Source: Pseudomonas purpurea (GTDB lineage Bacteria; Pseudomonadota; Gammaproteobacteria; Pseudomonadales; Pseudomonadaceae). Taken from it: a stretch of 64,000 nucleotides of DNA. A program made the position numbers and the translations under genes. The notes under the pieces were generated by a model. The model made no database searches. It saw only the letters and a list, made by a program, of their open reading frames with translations, and was not told the origin of the DNA. Position 1 is the first letter of the stretch. Each line of letters starts with the position of its first letter. Of the stretch, positions 8,974-16,269 are shown in pieces. The stretch covers positions 4,294,001 to 4,358,000 of the forward strand of contig NZ_CP150918.1 of NCBI RefSeq assembly GCF_039908635.1. The letters run 5' to 3'.

Positions 8974-9000
8974 GTCGTCTGGCAAAAAGCCCAATCGACA
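8974..9000 (-). promoter_or_regulatory. ECF42-type promoter (TGTCGA-N17-CGAC)
   Basis: On the minus strand TGTCGA (9000-8995) is separated by 17 bp from CGAC (8977-8974), about 40 bp before the SnoaL-like start. This matches the -35 TGTCGA and -10 CGA(T/C) elements described for ECF42 factors, so the operon ending in the sigma gene is probably autoregulated. Confidence 0.75.
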
Positions 9001-9078
9001 GCCCAAATAAAATAAATTCCAACGCGCCAAACTCGCTAGAATCCGTGCCTCACCTTTGTCGGACCATGGACACCGCCA

Positions 9079-9564
9079 GTGACTACCCAGCTCGTTCCCT
9101 ACGAACACCTGAACGCCGTTCAGCGCCTGCAAGTCGAAGCCATCGAAATCCATCCGCAGCAAAAGCAGTTTTCCGGTGACATTCACGGCGCCCTGCACTC
9201 ACTGGGCGGCACGCCCACTGACAGCATCAAGGGCTTCGCCCTCCTTCACGAAGACGTTCCCGTCGCGTTTCTGCTGCTCAAGCGCCCGCCGTTCCTGCCG
9301 GACTGGGCCAGTGAAGACACCGCCACCCTGCACGCCCTGCAAGTCGACCATCGCCTGCAAGGCAAGGGCCTGGGCAAAGCCTGCCTGCAAGCCCTGCCCG
9401 ACGTGGCCCGCCAGGCCTGGCCGCAGATCAAGGGGCTGGAGTTGTCGGTGGACGCCCACAACGAGTCGGCATTGGGGCTGTACTTCAAGCAAGGCTGGGT
9501 TGATCGCGGCGAAGCCTACAAGGGCCGGATCGGCTACGAGCGACGCATGGCCCTGGCCTTCTGA
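9079..9564 (+). CDS. GNAT-family N-acetyltransferase
   Basis: A 161-aa protein with the GNAT acetyl-CoA loop V-D-H-R-L-Q-G-K-G-L-G-K-A (motif A, about residues 91-103) and the C-terminal N-E-S-A-L-G-L-Y-F-K-Q-G-W (motif B). It begins with GTG; the nearby ATG at 9066 is in another frame, so the GTG is the reasonable start. The acceptor substrate is not readable. The next gene starts 34 bp downstream, so the two may be co-transcribed. Confidence 0.88.
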   Translation: MTTQLVPYEHLNAVQRLQVEAIEIHPQQKQFSGDIHGALHSLGGTPTDSIKGFALLHEDVPVAFLLLKRPPFLPDWASEDTATLHALQVDHRLQGKGLGKACLQALPDVARQAWPQIKGLELSVDAHNESALGLYFKQGWVDRGEAYKGRIGYERRMALAF

Positions 9565-9598
9565 ACCCACAGCAAATCTTCAACGGATGAGATGAACA

Positions 9599-10204
9599 AT
9601 GCTGACCACCCTTGAACAACTGGAAGCCATCTACGGCCTGCCCCACGACCGCGCGGTGCGCAAGCAAATCCCCTTTTTGAACCAGGACTACCAGGCCATG
9701 GTGCGAGCCTCGCCCCTGGTGATTGTGAGTTCGGTCAGCCCCGAGGGCATGGATGCGTCGCCACGGGGCGATGCGCCGGGTTTCGTGCGGATCATCGACG
9801 ACCAGACCCTGGCCATCCCGGATCGCCCCGGCAACAACCGCATCGACACCCTGCGCAACCTTATTGTCGATTCACGGGTGGGGTTGCTGTTCATCATTCC
9901 GGGGATCGGCGAAACCTTGCGGGTCAACGGTACGGCCACTATCAGCGATGACCCCGAGCTGCTGGAGAGCTTTGCCGTCAACGGCAAACCGGCACGCACG
10001 GTGATTCTGGTGACCGTGCAAGCGGCGTATTTCCACTGCTCCAAAGCCATCGTCCGCTCGGACTTGTGGAACCCGGAAAACTACCTGGACCGCTCCGCCC
10101 TGCCAACGGCGGGCGCCTTCCACAAGCGCCTGAACGACGGCCAGTTCGATGCCGAAGCCTACGATCGGGAAGCCCCGATCAGAGCGCTGAACAGCCTCTA
10201 TTGA
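9599..10204 (+). CDS. Pyridoxamine 5'-phosphate oxidase-like FMN-binding protein
   Basis: A 201-aa split-barrel flavoprotein of the MSMEG_1061/PPOX-like group. Features include a substrate-facing SSVSPEGMDASPRGDAPGFVRIIDDQTLAIPDRPGNNRIDTLRN segment at about residues 44-88 (read in pieces; R-G-D and P-G-N-N-R are the anchors), LLFIIPGIGETLRVNGTA, and AYFHCSKAIVRSDLW near the C-terminus. Such proteins bind FMN or F420 and reduce or oxidise small molecules. It is not PdxH, which has different phosphate-binding residues. A bidirectional terminator follows. Confidence 0.85.
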   Translation: MLTTLEQLEAIYGLPHDRAVRKQIPFLNQDYQAMVRASPLVIVSSVSPEGMDASPRGDAPGFVRIIDDQTLAIPDRPGNNRIDTLRNLIVDSRVGLLFIIPGIGETLRVNGTATISDDPELLESFAVNGKPARTVILVTVQAAYFHCSKAIVRSDLWNPENYLDRSALPTAGAFHKRLNDGQFDAEAYDREAPIRALNSLY

Positions 10205-10216
10205 GCACGCAACAAA

Positions 10217-10238
10217 AAGGGCTGCCAAAGCAGCCCTT
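10217..10238. terminator. Bidirectional terminator between convergent genes
   Basis: An 8-bp perfect stem AAGGGCTG / CAGCCCTT with a 6-nt loop, sitting between the PPOX-like gene and the convergent GNAT gene. An A-run on one side serves the opposite strand. Confidence 0.75.
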
Positions 10239-10246
10239 GTCCTGAT

Positions 10247-10744
10247 TCAGAGTGTCAGTGCCATCTCATGCCAGGCCATGCCGCCGTGGTCGGAATCCGA
10301 AGCCTTGAGGTAGACGAAACCAAACCCGGCGTAGAGCGGCACATGTCGCTCCTTGCACATCAAATGGATGCTCGCCTTGCCCTGCTCGCGCATCCGGGCG
10401 ATGAACGCCTGCATCAGGTGCCTGGCCAGGCCCTGCCCTTGAAAGTCCGGGTGCACCACCACCGACATGATGACCACGTGCGGGCCTTGCGGGTCGTGAC
10501 CGATCAACTCCTTGAAGGCTTCATCGGCCATTTCCACCACAAACGCCGCACCGGAATTGATAAACCCGGCGACCACCCCGTCCACCTCGGCGACGATAAA
10601 GCCCTGAGGCCAGGTGGCGATGCGCGCGGCGATCTTTTCCCGGGTCGCCGCTTCGTCACCTTCGTAGGCCTGGGTTTCGATGGCAAAACAACGGTCCAGG
10701 TCAGCGGGCAATACCTGGCGAATGACGGTCGAGGATGAGTTCAT
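10247..10744 (-). CDS. GNAT-family N-acetyltransferase
   Basis: A 165-aa acetyltransferase. The acetyl-CoA motif V-V-V-H-P-D-F-Q-G-Q-G-L-A-R-H-L is textbook, followed by MCKERHVPLYAGFGFVYL. The beginning (LPADLDRCFAIETQAYEGDEAA) resembles the arylalkylamine N-acetyltransferase-like branch of the superfamily. The start MNSSSTV was preferred to an ATG 13 codons upstream. Substrate unknown; single gene. Confidence 0.88.
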   Translation of the reverse strand: MNSSSTVIRQVLPADLDRCFAIETQAYEGDEAATREKIAARIATWPQGFIVAEVDGVVAGFINSGAAFVVEMADEAFKELIGHDPQGPHVVIMSVVVHPDFQGQGLARHLMQAFIARMREQGKASIHLMCKERHVPLYAGFGFVYLKASDSDHGGMAWHEMALTL

Positions 10745-10907
10745 GGCAGGCACGTTCGACGAGTAAAAAGGGCCCACGATCATAGAGGAATAAGGCCTGC
10801 ATATCGATCATCCGCCACCGCGTAAAGCTTGCGTATAGCCGCTGTCATTGGCCGCCGGTTCGTACTATTTGTGTCCCTGTCTTTTTCCATGAATAGGGAA
10901 ACTCACC

Positions 10908-11051
10908 ATGAGTAGCGTTCAGATCGGCCTTCTTATGTTGTTCACCATCAGTGCCTTTGGCTTCATCACCCTGTCGGTCGACGTGCTGCGCGCACGACGA
11001 TTGAACAAGGGCAAAAAGCCCGAGGCTCAGTCGATAGCCTTGCGGAAATAA
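10908..11051 (+). CDS. Small single-helix membrane protein (47 aa)
   Basis: ATG preceded by an AGGGAA site. The product has a hydrophobic segment IGLLMLFTISAFGFITLSVDV (read as two pieces, about residues 6-26) and then a basic tail RARRLNKGKKPE, so it would be a bitopic inner-membrane protein with a positively charged cytosolic end. Function unknown. Its 3' end overlaps the convergent acetyltransferase gene by 25 bp. The amphipathic composition and ribosome-binding site argue for a real gene, but I cannot name a family. Confidence 0.6.
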   Translation: MSSVQIGLLMLFTISAFGFITLSVDVLRARRLNKGKKPEAQSIALRK

Positions 11052-11470
11052 ACCACCCGCTCGGTTTCTGCAAAACCCAGCGCCTGGTGCATGGCATGGC
11101 TGGCTTGATTGTCCAGCGCCGCATCGGAAGCCAGTTCCGTACAGCCCAATGCCTGCGACCACTGTTCCACCCCCGCCACCAGCGCGCGGGCGACACCTTG
11201 CCCGCGGCTGGCTGGCGTCACGAACAGCCCCTCCAGGAACCCCACTGGAGAGGTCTGCGTGCCGTTGACATATTCACTGCGAATCGACGCTTCGGCAAAG
11301 CCCAGCACCTGACCGGCCTGATCACTGAAGGTCAGGGCGATGTAACGTTGGGGGCTGGATAAAATGCTCGCCATTTCCCCAAGGTGTTGGTCCGGGGGGC
11401 TGTCGGACCATAGCGCCTGACGCAACGTCAGCCAGCCGGTCTGTTGGAGGTGGGTGCAACGGGTAATCAT
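11027..11470 (-). CDS. Aminoglycoside 6'-N-acetyltransferase-like protein, AAC(6')-I type
   Basis: A 147-aa GNAT protein whose sequence follows the AAC(6')-Ig/-Ih group over its length: LRQALWSD near the N-terminus, EASIRSEYVNGTQTSPVGFL (the substrate-side segment), EGLFVTPASRGQGVARALV (acetyl-CoA loop), and CTELASDAALDNQASHAMHQ followed by LGFAETERVVYFRKAID. Those enzymes acetylate the 6'-amine of kanamycin/tobramycin-class drugs with acetyl-CoA in the cytosol. The start MITRCTH gives the family length of about 145 residues. Here it is a chromosomal singleton without mobile-element flanks, so probably an intrinsic gene whose natural substrate may differ. Confidence 0.85.
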   Translation of the reverse strand: MITRCTHLQQTGWLTLRQALWSDSPPDQHLGEMASILSSPQRYIALTFSDQAGQVLGFAEASIRSEYVNGTQTSPVGFLEGLFVTPASRGQGVARALVAGVEQWSQALGCTELASDAALDNQASHAMHQALGFAETERVVYFRKAID

Positions 11471-11532
11471 TGCTTGAGCATCTCGACGGTCAAAGGGCGG
11501 GTAGCATAAGCCAATCCCGCCACTGCGACCGA

Positions 11533-12021
11533 TCAACGTTCCTTGAGCGGCAGCCAGATTTCCAGCACGCCATCGCCGGTTTGCGGGTTGAAGTCCTCGC
11601 TGTAACGCTCGAACTCCGGCGCATCGGCCGCTTCATGGCCAGATGCCGGCAGCCAGGTTTTCCAGATGTACTGAAAGGTTTGCGCCAGGGTATCCAGCGA
11701 CCCCTTATGCGTGAAGACCGCGTAGTGCTGGGGTTGCACTTCGATCCAGCGATAGAGTTCGGGCAGGTCATCGAGCTTGCTGATTTCAACGCCCGCGATG
11801 TACTCAAACCCGCCCTTGCCATCCGGGTTGCAGCAGATGCCGTAGGTCACATCGCCTTTTTGCCCCGGCACCTTGCCGATGTGCGGAATGAATGTGTCCC
11901 AGAGCTTGGGAATGTCTTGCGTGGTATCGGAACTGAACCGCCCGCCCAGGCCCGCGATCAGCAAAAAATGCCCGGTTTCGAAGCGCGGTGCGGCGACGGC
12001 GCCCTTTTTATGCTCATCCAT
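11533..12021 (-). CDS. GyrI-like / AraC effector-binding domain protein
   Basis: A 162-aa standalone effector-binding domain. Family features are a first strand ending in FLLIAGLGGRFSSDTTQDIPKLWDTF (read in pieces), TYGICCNPDGKGGFEYIAGVEI, and the late YIWKTWLPASGHEAADAPEFERY and ILE/W-type C-terminal strand. The C-x-N-P-D-x-x-G-x-F-x-Y-x-A-G-V-E pattern is diagnostic. Such domains bind small hydrophobic or cationic drugs, either as regulators or as free-standing 'GyrI' proteins. The start MDEHKK is chosen because upstream codons read as noncoding. Confidence 0.85.
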   Translation of the reverse strand: MDEHKKGAVAAPRFETGHFLLIAGLGGRFSSDTTQDIPKLWDTFIPHIGKVPGQKGDVTYGICCNPDGKGGFEYIAGVEISKLDDLPELYRWIEVQPQHYAVFTHKGSLDTLAQTFQYIWKTWLPASGHEAADAPEFERYSEDFNPQTGDGVLEIWLPLKER

Positions 12022-12088
12022 GAATAGACTCCTGCGACAGTAAAGAGGGTTCGGCTGGGAGTATAGAAGCCAAACCGGATTCCCCCAG

Positions 12089-12751
12089 TCAAAGACCGGG
12101 AAGTTCAACCACACCGCTCGTCCCGACAAATTCCTGATAACCGGAAATAATCACGTACACCGCGAAATAGCAGAAGATCGCTGCAGATGCCAGATAAGAG
12201 TAGCGTAGGAGCTTGTCGCCCAGCAACTTGCCACCCTGGGTCGCCGCCAGGCACAGCGCCACACACCACAGCAGCCCCGCGCAAAAGAACCCTGCCAGAA
12301 ACAGCCCGGCGCTGGCCAGGCTGCCACCACCGGAGCGGGCGATCAGCGTCCCGCCCACCGCCGCGAACCACAAAATGGCACTGGGTGACGACATCGCCAG
12401 AAAAATCCCACGGAAAAACTCCCGGCGATGAGAACCGCCCTTCACCTCACCGGCCTCAGCCAACACGGCACTGTGATGGATCGCCGAGTAGATCATCCTG
12501 GCCGCGAAATACAGCAACAACACCGAGCCACCCACCCACAACACCCAGCGCACCGCCGAGTACTGCAACAGCACCGTCATGCCCGCCAGCGCCAGCACCG
12601 CGTAGACCAGATCGCCGACGCAGGTGCCAAGCCCCAATGCGAAGCCTTGAAAGTACCCGCGCTGCATGGCCAGGGTAATCATCGCAATGTTAGCCACGCC
12701 AATGTCCAGGCACAGTGAAAGGCTCAGCAAAAATCCGCTGGAAAACTCCAT
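12089..12751 (-). CDS. LysE/RhtB-family amino-acid exporter
   Basis: A 220-aa inner-membrane protein with six predicted helices. The LysE signature region is visible: a start helix FLLSLSLCLDIGVANIAMI, then RGYFQGFALGLGTCVGDLVYA (G-x-x-x-G-D-x-x-Y), RMIYSAIHH, and FFRGIFLAMSSPSAILWFAAV. LysE-family proteins export amino acids or related metabolites by proton antiport. The unusual D-x-G-V-A-N in helix 1 replaces the usual PGP/S motif. The substrate is not predictable. Confidence 0.88.
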   Translation of the reverse strand: MEFSSGFLLSLSLCLDIGVANIAMITLAMQRGYFQGFALGLGTCVGDLVYAVLALAGMTVLLQYSAVRWVLWVGGSVLLLYFAARMIYSAIHHSAVLAEAGEVKGGSHRREFFRGIFLAMSSPSAILWFAAVGGTLIARSGGGSLASAGLFLAGFFCAGLLWCVALCLAATQGGKLLGDKLLRYSYLASAAIFCYFAVYVIISGYQEFVGTSGVVELPGL

Positions 12752-12981
12752 GTTTCATCCTGTTTGAGGGTCGTGTTCGAGTGAGCGCCGACTCAAGCAA
12801 AAAGCGTGCGCACGCGGGCGATGCGACAAAATCGTTGAAGTGAAACGCCGAGTGTCGTCGAAAATAGTTGAACGCCGCTACTGGACAATCGGCCATCCGC
12901 GCCTTTATCTTTCGCCGCAGGCCACCGCAGTGGCCAACGTCGCTCGGACGGTTCCGGGCGCTCACGTTATTCGAGGCAACA

Positions 12982-14187
12982 ATGGCCGACCAAGGTTCGC
13001 CGCGCCGCTTTGCGCGCATAGATCGACTCCCCCCTTACGTATTCAATATCACTGCCGAGCTGAAGATGGCCGCCCGTCGTCGTGGCGAAGACATCATCGA
13101 CTTGAGCATGGGCAACCCCGACGGCCCGACCCCACCGCACATCGTCGAAAAAATGGTCACCGTTGCCCAGCGCGAAGACACCCACGGTTACTCCACGTCC
13201 AAGGGCATTCCGCGCCTGCGTCGGGCCATTTCGCGTTGGTACAAGGACCGTTACGAGGTCGATATCGACCCGGAAAGCGAAGCCATTGTCACCATCGGTT
13301 CGAAGGAAGGCCTGGCACACTTGATGCTCGCCACCCTCGATCAGGGCGACACCGTGCTGGTGCCTAACCCGAGCTACCCGATCCACATCTACGGCGCAGT
13401 GATTGCCGGCGCGCAAGTGCGTTCGGTGCCGCTGATTCCGGGCGTGGACTTCTTCGCCGAACTGGAACGGGCCATTCGCGGTTCTATTCCGAAGCCGAAA
13501 ATGATGATCCTCGGCTTTCCGTCCAACCCGACCGCGCAGTGCGTGGAGCTGGACTTCTTCGAGCGGGTGATCGCCCTCGCCAAGCAGTACGACGTGCTGG
13601 TGGTTCACGACCTGGCCTACGCCGACATCGTCTACGACGGCTGGAAAGCGCCGTCGATCATGCAGGTGCCGGGCGCCAAGGACATCGCGGTGGAGTTTTT
13701 CACCCTGTCCAAGAGCTACAACATGGCGGGCTGGCGGATCGGTTTCATGGTCGGCAACCCGGAACTGGTCAACGCCCTGGCGCGGATCAAGAGCTACCAC
13801 GACTACGGCACGTTCACCCCGTTGCAGGTCGCAGCCATCGCGGCACTGGAAGGCGATCAGCAATGCGTCAAGGACATCGCCGAGCAATACCGGCAACGCC
13901 GCAACGTGCTGGTCAAGGGCCTGCATGAACTGGGCTGGATGGTCGAAAACCCAAAAGCCTCGATGTACGTCTGGGCCAAGATCCCCGAGGCTTATGCGCA
14001 CATGGGCTCGCTGGAGTTCGCCAAAAAACTGCTGGCCGACGCCAAGGTATGCGTCTCGCCGGGCGTGGGCTTTGGTGAGTACGGTGACGACCACGTGCGC
14101 TTCGCACTGATCGAAAACCAGGACCGGATTCGTCAGGCAGTGCGCGGGATTCGCGGGATGTTCCGGGCGGATGCTGCTGCGGGCTGA
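12982..14187 (+). CDS. alaC: Alanine transaminase (class I aminotransferase)
   Basis: A 401-aa PLP enzyme matching AlaC. The Schiff-base lysine is in [20 protein letters not shown], preceded by [14 protein letters not shown] and [11 protein letters not shown] (the PLP-Asn region), with the N-terminal [16 protein letters not shown]. It converts pyruvate and glutamate to alanine and 2-oxoglutarate in the cytosol. The start [10 protein letters not shown] is the conserved AlaC beginning; in-frame codons upstream extend 38 residues but read as noncoding. A strong bidirectional terminator follows. Confidence 0.93.
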   Translation: MADQGSPRRFARIDRLPPYVFNITAELKMAARRRGEDIIDLSMGNPDGPTPPHIVEKMVTVAQREDTHGYSTSKGIPRLRRAISRWYKDRYEVDIDPESEAIVTIGSKEGLAHLMLATLDQGDTVLVPNPSYPIHIYGAVIAGAQVRSVPLIPGVDFFAELERAIRGSIPKPKMMILGFPSNPTAQCVELDFFERVIALAKQYDVLVVHDLAYADIVYDGWKAPSIMQVPGAKDIAVEFFTLSKSYNMAGWRIGFMVGNPELVNALARIKSYHDYGTFTPLQVAAIAALEGDQQCVKDIAEQYRQRRNVLVKGLHELGWMVENPKASMYVWAKIPEAYAHMGSLEFAKKLLADAKVCVSPGVGFGEYGDDHVRFALIENQDRIRQAVRGIRGMFRADAAAG

Positions 14188-14214
14188 TAGCGCGATTTTT
14201 TGAACGAAACAAGG

Positions 14215-14253
14215 AAATGCCCCTGTCAGCGTGTTGCGCTGACAGGGGCATTT
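14215..14253. terminator. Bidirectional terminator between alaC and the chitinase gene
   Basis: A 16-bp perfect stem AAATGCCCCTGTCAGC / GCTGACAGGGGCATTT with a 7-nt loop and a T-run, usable on both strands. Confidence 0.93.
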
Positions 14254-14272
14254 TCGTTTCCAGTGATGGGGG

Positions 14273-15943
14273 CTAAGGCAACGTCGTTGCGCCTTTGTAG
14301 TAGAACGGTGTCATATCAATAGTCGATGTTTTCAGCGTGCGCCCTACCCCCTCACACGCTGCGTTGTTCAACAGGCCGTTGTCATAATCACCCATCCAAC
14401 TGAACAGGCCGCCCAGATTCCATTTTTTAACGTACTCGCCTTTAGCCTTGATCGTGCGAGGCGTATCGAAAGAAATGAACAGCTCTGTGTCCGGGTTGTA
14501 GAGAAAATCGGCATCCGCTTTCTCATCGGTGTAGAAGATGAAGCCATTAAGTGGCTGCTTGGTCTCCAGGTCCAGGTAGTTGTAAATCATGTCTGGCCAT
14601 TCAGTGACGCCACTTTCAAATGAACCTCCCGTCACTATCCCGGCGCGTGGGGTGTACGTCCCTACCAGAGGAGAAACACTGGTCAGTTTTGCCTGTTGGG
14701 CATTTCGGCTGTAGCCCGCATACCCCAAGAGAATCTTTCTCGAGTCCACGCCCAGGCCCAACAAGTACTGCACGGCGGAATCAGCAGAGTTTTCGGTAAG
14801 ATCAGTCGGGTCACTGCGGTACAGGTTGCAATGGTGCTGAAGTTTCGTTGCCCATGGCGTGCCGAAGAAGTCATAGCACATCAAGTTAATGCCTTCGACA
14901 CCCGCCTCAATCAGCAGAGGAATATTGGACTTGGCCAATTTGACCGGATCGGCGATGGAAGCAATGCTGATTTTTACACTGGGCAGCCTGGCCTTGACCT
15001 CGCGGATCAGCACGGCGAAGTAAGCAGGGTCGTCGTCATCGTAATCATTGGGCTTCCAGGTTTCACCCTCTCCAGGTTCGCTACCGGAAACCGCAGGGTA
15101 TTCCCAATCGATATCAATGCCCGTGAACATGGGAAACTTTTGAAAGATAACGGCAATGGAATCGACAAGAATGGCTCGCTTGGCTGAATCACGCACAACC
15201 GCGTAAAAACCATGGCTCATCGACCAGCCACCTAAGCTGAGGGAAAATTTCAAGTCGCTGTTGGCTGCTTTGAGTTTAACCAACGCACCCAAGGTGCCTT
15301 GTGCCTTGGTGGGGTCAAATAGCTCATTGTATTTTTCGCCGACATAACCCGGAAAACCACAATTGATGTAGGCCCCGACGTCCCCCCAAGGATCGGTGAG
15401 CATTGCCTTGGACATCCAGCGTTTCTCTGCTGCTTCCAGCTGTGCATCAGTCGGTGGGGTGCCTGGCACCGGTTCATGGTCCCAGTAGTGTGCCGCTCTG
15501 GCGATGACGGTTTTATTGACGCCCAGGTCTCCGACAATGGCTGCAAAACCAAGCACGATTTTGTCAAAGGTCCCCGTTTTGCCAAACAGCCTCATGATGT
15601 CGGTGCCGCGCCCTCCGATGGCATAACTTGGATCAGGTTCTGATGGACCATTACCGTAGCGAGGATCACCGATCCCCCAATCGCTGTAATAGCAGAACGA
15701 CTCGAATTCGTTTTTTTCATACTGATTGAAGAGGTTCTTTGTCACCCGCCCTGGGGTCCAGGACAACTGATCATCTTTGGTACTGGGAGAGAACCCATTG
15801 ACGACATAGGTCTTTTCAGCCGCACCGACACCCCAGTTAACCGTGCCTGCACCCACTTTCGTCCCCGGATCTGATGGAAAAACAAGTTTGCTCTCCCTGC
15901 CCTCCCGACCCACGTTTGTGATTCCCTTTTCTTTGGCGGTCAT
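14273..15943 (-). CDS. GH18 chitinase resembling Tc-toxin-associated chitinases
   Basis: A 556-aa glycosyl hydrolase family 18 protein. The catalytic strand reads FTGIDIDWEYPA, so the D-x-D-x-E core with the acid Glu is intact. SLSLGGWSMSHGF is the second GH18 strand, and MCYDFFGTPW and LGGLFSWMGDYDNGLLNNA complete the active site and C-terminal barrel. There is no signal peptide. In overall order (a roughly 120-residue N-terminal region, RFP-like MF-x-x-IDIDWEYP, FISFDTPRT-x-K-x-KGEY, LGG-x-FSW) it resembles the chitinase subunits Chi1/Chi2 of the Yersinia entomophaga Tc complex. No TcA/B/C gene lies in this window. Start MTAKEK follows a GGAGAG site. Confidence 0.9.
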   Translation of the reverse strand: MTAKEKGITNVGREGRESKLVFPSDPGTKVGAGTVNWGVGAAEKTYVVNGFSPSTKDDQLSWTPGRVTKNLFNQYEKNEFESFCYYSDWGIGDPRYGNGPSEPDPSYAIGGRGTDIMRLFGKTGTFDKIVLGFAAIVGDLGVNKTVIARAAHYWDHEPVPGTPPTDAQLEAAEKRWMSKAMLTDPWGDVGAYINCGFPGYVGEKYNELFDPTKAQGTLGALVKLKAANSDLKFSLSLGGWSMSHGFYAVVRDSAKRAILVDSIAVIFQKFPMFTGIDIDWEYPAVSGSEPGEGETWKPNDYDDDDPAYFAVLIREVKARLPSVKISIASIADPVKLAKSNIPLLIEAGVEGINLMCYDFFGTPWATKLQHHCNLYRSDPTDLTENSADSAVQYLLGLGVDSRKILLGYAGYSRNAQQAKLTSVSPLVGTYTPRAGIVTGGSFESGVTEWPDMIYNYLDLETKQPLNGFIFYTDEKADADFLYNPDTELFISFDTPRTIKAKGEYVKKWNLGGLFSWMGDYDNGLLNNAACEGVGRTLKTSTIDMTPFYYKGATTLP

Positions 15944-16269
15944 GATTTCTCTCCCTGCACGTTCAAGTGAGTGGCGAAGAATGCCCAGCATCGAGGTGCT
16001 TCAGCCGGGCAGTTTCTGGATCACCGCACAAGAGCCACCCATGACGTGGGCACAACGTCATGCGCCACTTTTACGCCGGACACGACACTGCGCCTACCTG
16101 TCAAAGTTGACAGTAGCGACGAACGGTAGCGGGAGAGAGAAGCCCATCTACGAAGGTGTTACAGGCGATCAGCGCATTGCGTCGCTGTCGCTGGCAAGCC
16201 AAAAACACGGGCGCTTGCGGCCCGAAAATCGGCCAGATGCCCGCACAAGGCGCGGGCATCCGCAGTACG
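15944..16269. other. 326-bp noncoding gap upstream of the chitinase gene
   Basis: Contains the chitinase promoter region, a 16-bp palindrome (16098-16113) and a GC-rich hairpin at 16236-16260 (GATGCCCGC / GCGGGCATC) that may terminate gntP, although no T-run follows it. No coding potential seen. Confidence 0.5.
16098..16113. promoter_or_regulatory. Perfect palindrome CTGTCAA-AG-TTGACAG, possible operator
   Basis: A 7-bp perfect inverted repeat with a 2-bp centre, 155 bp upstream of the chitinase start. It has the size of a dimeric helix-turn-helix operator. No protein is assigned to it. Confidence 0.35.

Noticed and set aside
15100..15130. Thr in place of Asp at the first position of the GH18 D-x-x-D-x-D-x-E motif taken as a sign of inactivity
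   Set aside because: The catalytic D-x-D-x-E core is intact and, from memory, Tc-linked chitinases also lack the first Asp.
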